A stretch of DNA of 64,000 nt, taken from positions 65,800,501 to 65,864,500 of the forward strand of contig CM043698.1 of NCBI GenBank assembly GCA_023935145.1. The letters are read 5' to 3'. Position numbers and translations under genes: made by a program. Shown one piece after another: positions 61,390-64,000 of the stretch. Numbering within the stretch: position 1 is the stretch's first letter; each line of letters opens with the position of its first letter. This DNA comes from Bretschneidera sinensis. Taxonomy: Eukaryota; Streptophyta; Magnoliopsida; Brassicales; Akaniaceae. The notes under the pieces are model-generated. The model was given only the letters and a program-made list of their open reading frames with translations, was not told the origin of the DNA and did no database searches.

Positions 61390-63400
61390 TGTTAGAATTT
61401 TTGGGTTGATCTAGGTTTGAATTACACTTTTATACCTTAACAACTCTAAATTGATATTCTTGGAAGTTCATTTTCAGGTACTTTGAGTTCAAAAGAGATA
61501 GAAAGCTATCATAGCTTAAAGCACGATGCTTCGATGCATATTAGAGTGAAGGTATGGTTGCGGAAGGACAAAATGAAAAGAAACCAAGTCTTTAGTGTTC
61601 CATGCTGCAGCCCAGAACTTCAAGCCTCGACCACCAGAACCATTAACTTCTCGGATAGGAAAAGGAGTGTGCGGGCAGCGGCCTGGAAAGGCTGAGCCGC
61701 GGCCTCTAGAACCATGTCTAAAAGAACCAAGAAGACCATCAGTTTGCGCAGCGGCCTGGACCAGTCTGAGCCACGGCCTGGCAATCTGAGCCGCGGCCTG
61801 GAAAGTCTGAGCCGCGACCTTTAGAAAGTAAAGAAAAATAGTCAAAAGCTTGAGATGCGGCCTGGATTAGTGTGCGCCTCGGCGCAAGCGCGATGCCCTG
61901 TTTCCTAATTAGGGTTTTAATGATAGTTTAGACCCGAAAACACCCTTAGACATTTTGTATTATAAATAGATCACTTCGGGTTTGATAAAGAGGAGATTGG
62001 AAAAACTCAAGAAAACAGCTACATTCTTCTCCATTACGGTGTTCAAGCATGAGTCCCATGACCAACTAATCTCCAAGCAAGGCGAAATGATGAATTCTTA
62101 GGTGTAGTTGTTCTTATTTCTATTCTTGATTTAGTTGTAGTTCGGATTTATTATTAAACATTGTTATGATTTACTCTTTGATTTAATTAGAAGATTTTCT
62201 CTTAATCCGGTGATTGCATCTTTCTCCTCTATATAAGTCTAGTCATGCTCTTCTTATGTCAAGATTGTTGGATGTGATTGATTCCGGTAGATTTATCTTT
62301 TAGGTTTGTCCATTACTGCGATATTGTCATTGAGATATATTGTTGTTTCTTGATAAATCTATAAAAAAGGTCATGTGTGCTTGAATCGAAAGTAAAGAGT
62401 ACTTTATAGCAATTACATTAGGGTTTTCATATGCTTTGATTGAATATTTGCCGATTGCTTGTTTGGGATGTGAAACTAGCAATCGAGATAAAAACAATTG
62501 AATCGAGATTCGAATAAGACAACGAACCTAAGGAGGATTCTCGGAACCTTGTTATTTCTCCATTATATTTTTCATTATATTTACACAACTTTTTCCCATT
62601 ACTTCATTATCAAAACTCAGATTCTTTCACTTGATCTTTATCGTTCGTGTTAAGGTTTACACTTTCCCTTGTAGTTCGCTTTTCCTCATGGGATCGACAT
62701 TTCAGCTATGCACAACAATTGCGTATTAGTTTGAGTGTAATCAAATTTTGGCGTCATTATCGGGGAATCGCGCTCAAATACAAGGAAAATTGTCAACTTT
62801 GAGACAAGACGGTAATATTGTTCTTTTCTCTTTGTTTTGATTTTCTAATTTTTTTTTTGTTATTCTATTTTATTTATTTCCCCTTTAACTCATTTAGTGT
62901 ATGCTTAGACCGAGAGATTCGCGAGGTAGATTCATTAGAGGGCCTGAAATAGAGTTACCCTCTCCTTCCGCGTCCGTTAGTGAAACCTCGCCTAGATCAA
63001 ACCATAGTGTACCCCCATATGAGACTTTAGAGGATTTTGTTAACATGGCTGATAACCCCAATGAGAATGTTGCTAGGACACTTGAGGATTACTTGCATCC
63101 TAGTCGAACAGCCACACCATCATACATCATGTTTCCAGCCAATACTCGCTAACAAGATTTTAAAACAGGGATGATACAGTTACTCCCTACGTTTCATGGC
63201 TTGGAAAATGAAAACCCATATGTACACATTAGGAAGTTTGAGGAAGTAGTTACGACTTTTCATAGTCAAGATGCAACTAATGACATCGTGAGACTCAAGT
63301 TCTTTCCTTTTGCTTTGAAGGATAGAGCTAAAAGTTGGCTATACTCACTGAGACCACTATCTATTCGGTCATGGAATGAGATGAATTAGGTTTTCTTTAA
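61390..63400 (+). mobile_element. Athila-like Ty3/gypsy element, 5' part, inserted in the Tat leader
   Basis: The 5' LTR is about 61390 (TGTTAGAATTTTTGGG) to 62743 (..GTGTAATCA), about 1.35 kb, with a plus-strand TATAAATA at 61961-61968. Five bases after it comes TGGCGTCATTATCGGGGA (62749-62766), a gypsy-type primer-binding region. Gag follows. The element is cut at 63401 by a copia LTR, and its remainder lies beyond the window. Direct repeats of a GAGCCGCGGCCTGGAAAG-like unit fill 61660-61880 in the U3 part of the LTR. Confidence 0.75.
62901..63400 (+). pseudogene. Athila-type gag, truncated
   Basis: Starts MLRPRDSRGRFIRGPE and continues through NVARTLEDYLHPSRTATPSY. A TAA at 63150-63152 is followed in the same frame by MIQLLPTFHGLENENPYVHI, RKFEEVVTTFHSQ and LKFFPFALKDRAKSWLYSLR, the conserved core of Athila gag. 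A second stop (TAG, 63387) comes just before the copia LTR at 63401, which ends the match. Confidence 0.85.
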
Positions 63401-64000
63401 TGTAGATCAAGGTTTCAACCCAAGAGGGGGGATGAATTGGGTTTTTAAAACTTTTACGGAATTAATACAAGTTTATAAAAATGAATAAGCAGCAAACAAA
63501 CAAAACAAGTAATGTGCTGTAAATAAAGAGTTTAGAGAGAAGAGGATGCAAACTCAGATTATAGTGGTTCGGCAATATCGGATTCGTTCCGACCCGACGT
63601 CCACTCTCTTCAAGGAACTCCTTAAAGTAATCCACTAAGTAACTTAGTCGTACAACTTTCCTGGTGTTGTACAAACCTTACAATCCCTTCCTCTCGGAAG
63701 CTATTCCCTTCCTCTCGGAAGTAATCCCCTTCCTTTCGGAAGTAATCCCTTTACAAAACATGATGTAAAGCAAATAGTAGAGAAATAGCTAATGGAAGCT
63801 TATACAACTGAATAATGTCTCTCTTTCAAAGTAAAGCTTGAAGAATGGCTCAATAAGAATATTTCAAAGCTTTTTTTGTTTCAAGAGTATAATAACTTGA
63901 TTGTGTGAGATCAACTCTTTTTGAATATATGCAGCTTATTATTGAATGCTTAATTGAATGGGTTTATATAGCAATCAAATAATATGGCCGTTAGGACTTT
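63401..64000 (-). mobile_element. Copia LTR, related to the one at 102-1228, inserted in Athila gag
   Basis: The plus strand starts TGTAGATCAAGG at 63401 and then follows the 102-1228 LTR through CAAGAGGGG..GATGAATTGGG, GTTCGGCAATATCG, CGTCCACTCTCTTCAAGGAA and the GGGTTTATATAGC promoter region, to the window edge. A triplicated CCTTCCTCTCGGAAG-like unit at 63688-63750 is peculiar to this copy. No primer site precedes it, so it is a solo LTR or the 3' end of an element. Confidence 0.85.

Overview
The window is nuclear DNA from a flowering plant, most likely a eudicot. The evidence is AT-rich intergenic sequence, spliced genes with canonical GT..AG introns, four recognisable angiosperm gene families, and Ty1/copia, Ty3/gypsy (Tat and Athila type), LINE, hAT-like and MITE sequences. 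The species cannot be named from the sequence alone.

Layout. 1-5600: copia debris on the minus strand (an LTR with primer-binding site, a broken gag with zinc knuckle, and a second LTR with primer-binding site). 5.6-7.9 kb: non-coding, ending in the OTP51 promoter. 7861-11276: OTP51, a two-exon PPR protein with a C-terminal LAGLIDADG domain (865 aa). 11859-21515: a nine-exon gene for a DEK_C plus SWIB protein (471 aa). An intragenic duplication gives it three SWIB domains, and its introns hold a MITE and two LINE fragments. 21.5-36.1 kb: intergenic sequence with a hAT-like element, two copies of a palindromic repeat, an old LTR remnant, simple repeats and an isolated promoter-like site. 36114-38382: a five-exon GARP/G2-like transcription factor of the HRS1/HHO family (407 aa, HHO6-like). 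38.4-44.1 kb: two foldback elements and a small, degenerate LTR element ending about 300 bp before the next gene. 44430-47934: LARP6C-like La-related protein, ten exons, 415 aa, with PAM2, La, RRM and SUZ-C-like parts. 49.2-49.4 kb: two tandem tRNA-Ile-derived sequences, both damaged.

From 51.3 kb to the end the window is nested retrotransposons. A minus-strand Tat-lineage gypsy element (gag, PR, RT, RNH, second RNH, INT) carries an extra multi-exon gene on the opposite strand. That gene has its own G-boxes and TATA box and a 25-unit palindromic minisatellite upstream of it. An Athila-like element (plus strand) interrupts the 5' leader of the Tat element. A copia LTR related to the one at 102-1228 interrupts the Athila gag.

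The four protein genes all lie on the plus strand and do not form a pathway. OTP51 acts in chloroplast RNA splicing, the SWIB/DEK_C protein in chromatin, HHO6 in transcription and LARP6C in mRNA binding. SWIB, HHO6 and LARP6C relatives are, as I remember, also close neighbours in Arabidopsis (At3g19080/At3g19090 and At1g49520/At1g49560), so this looks like a conserved gene neighbourhood expanded by transposons. Every exon chain given here keeps the reading frame across all junctions, which is the main support for the gene models.
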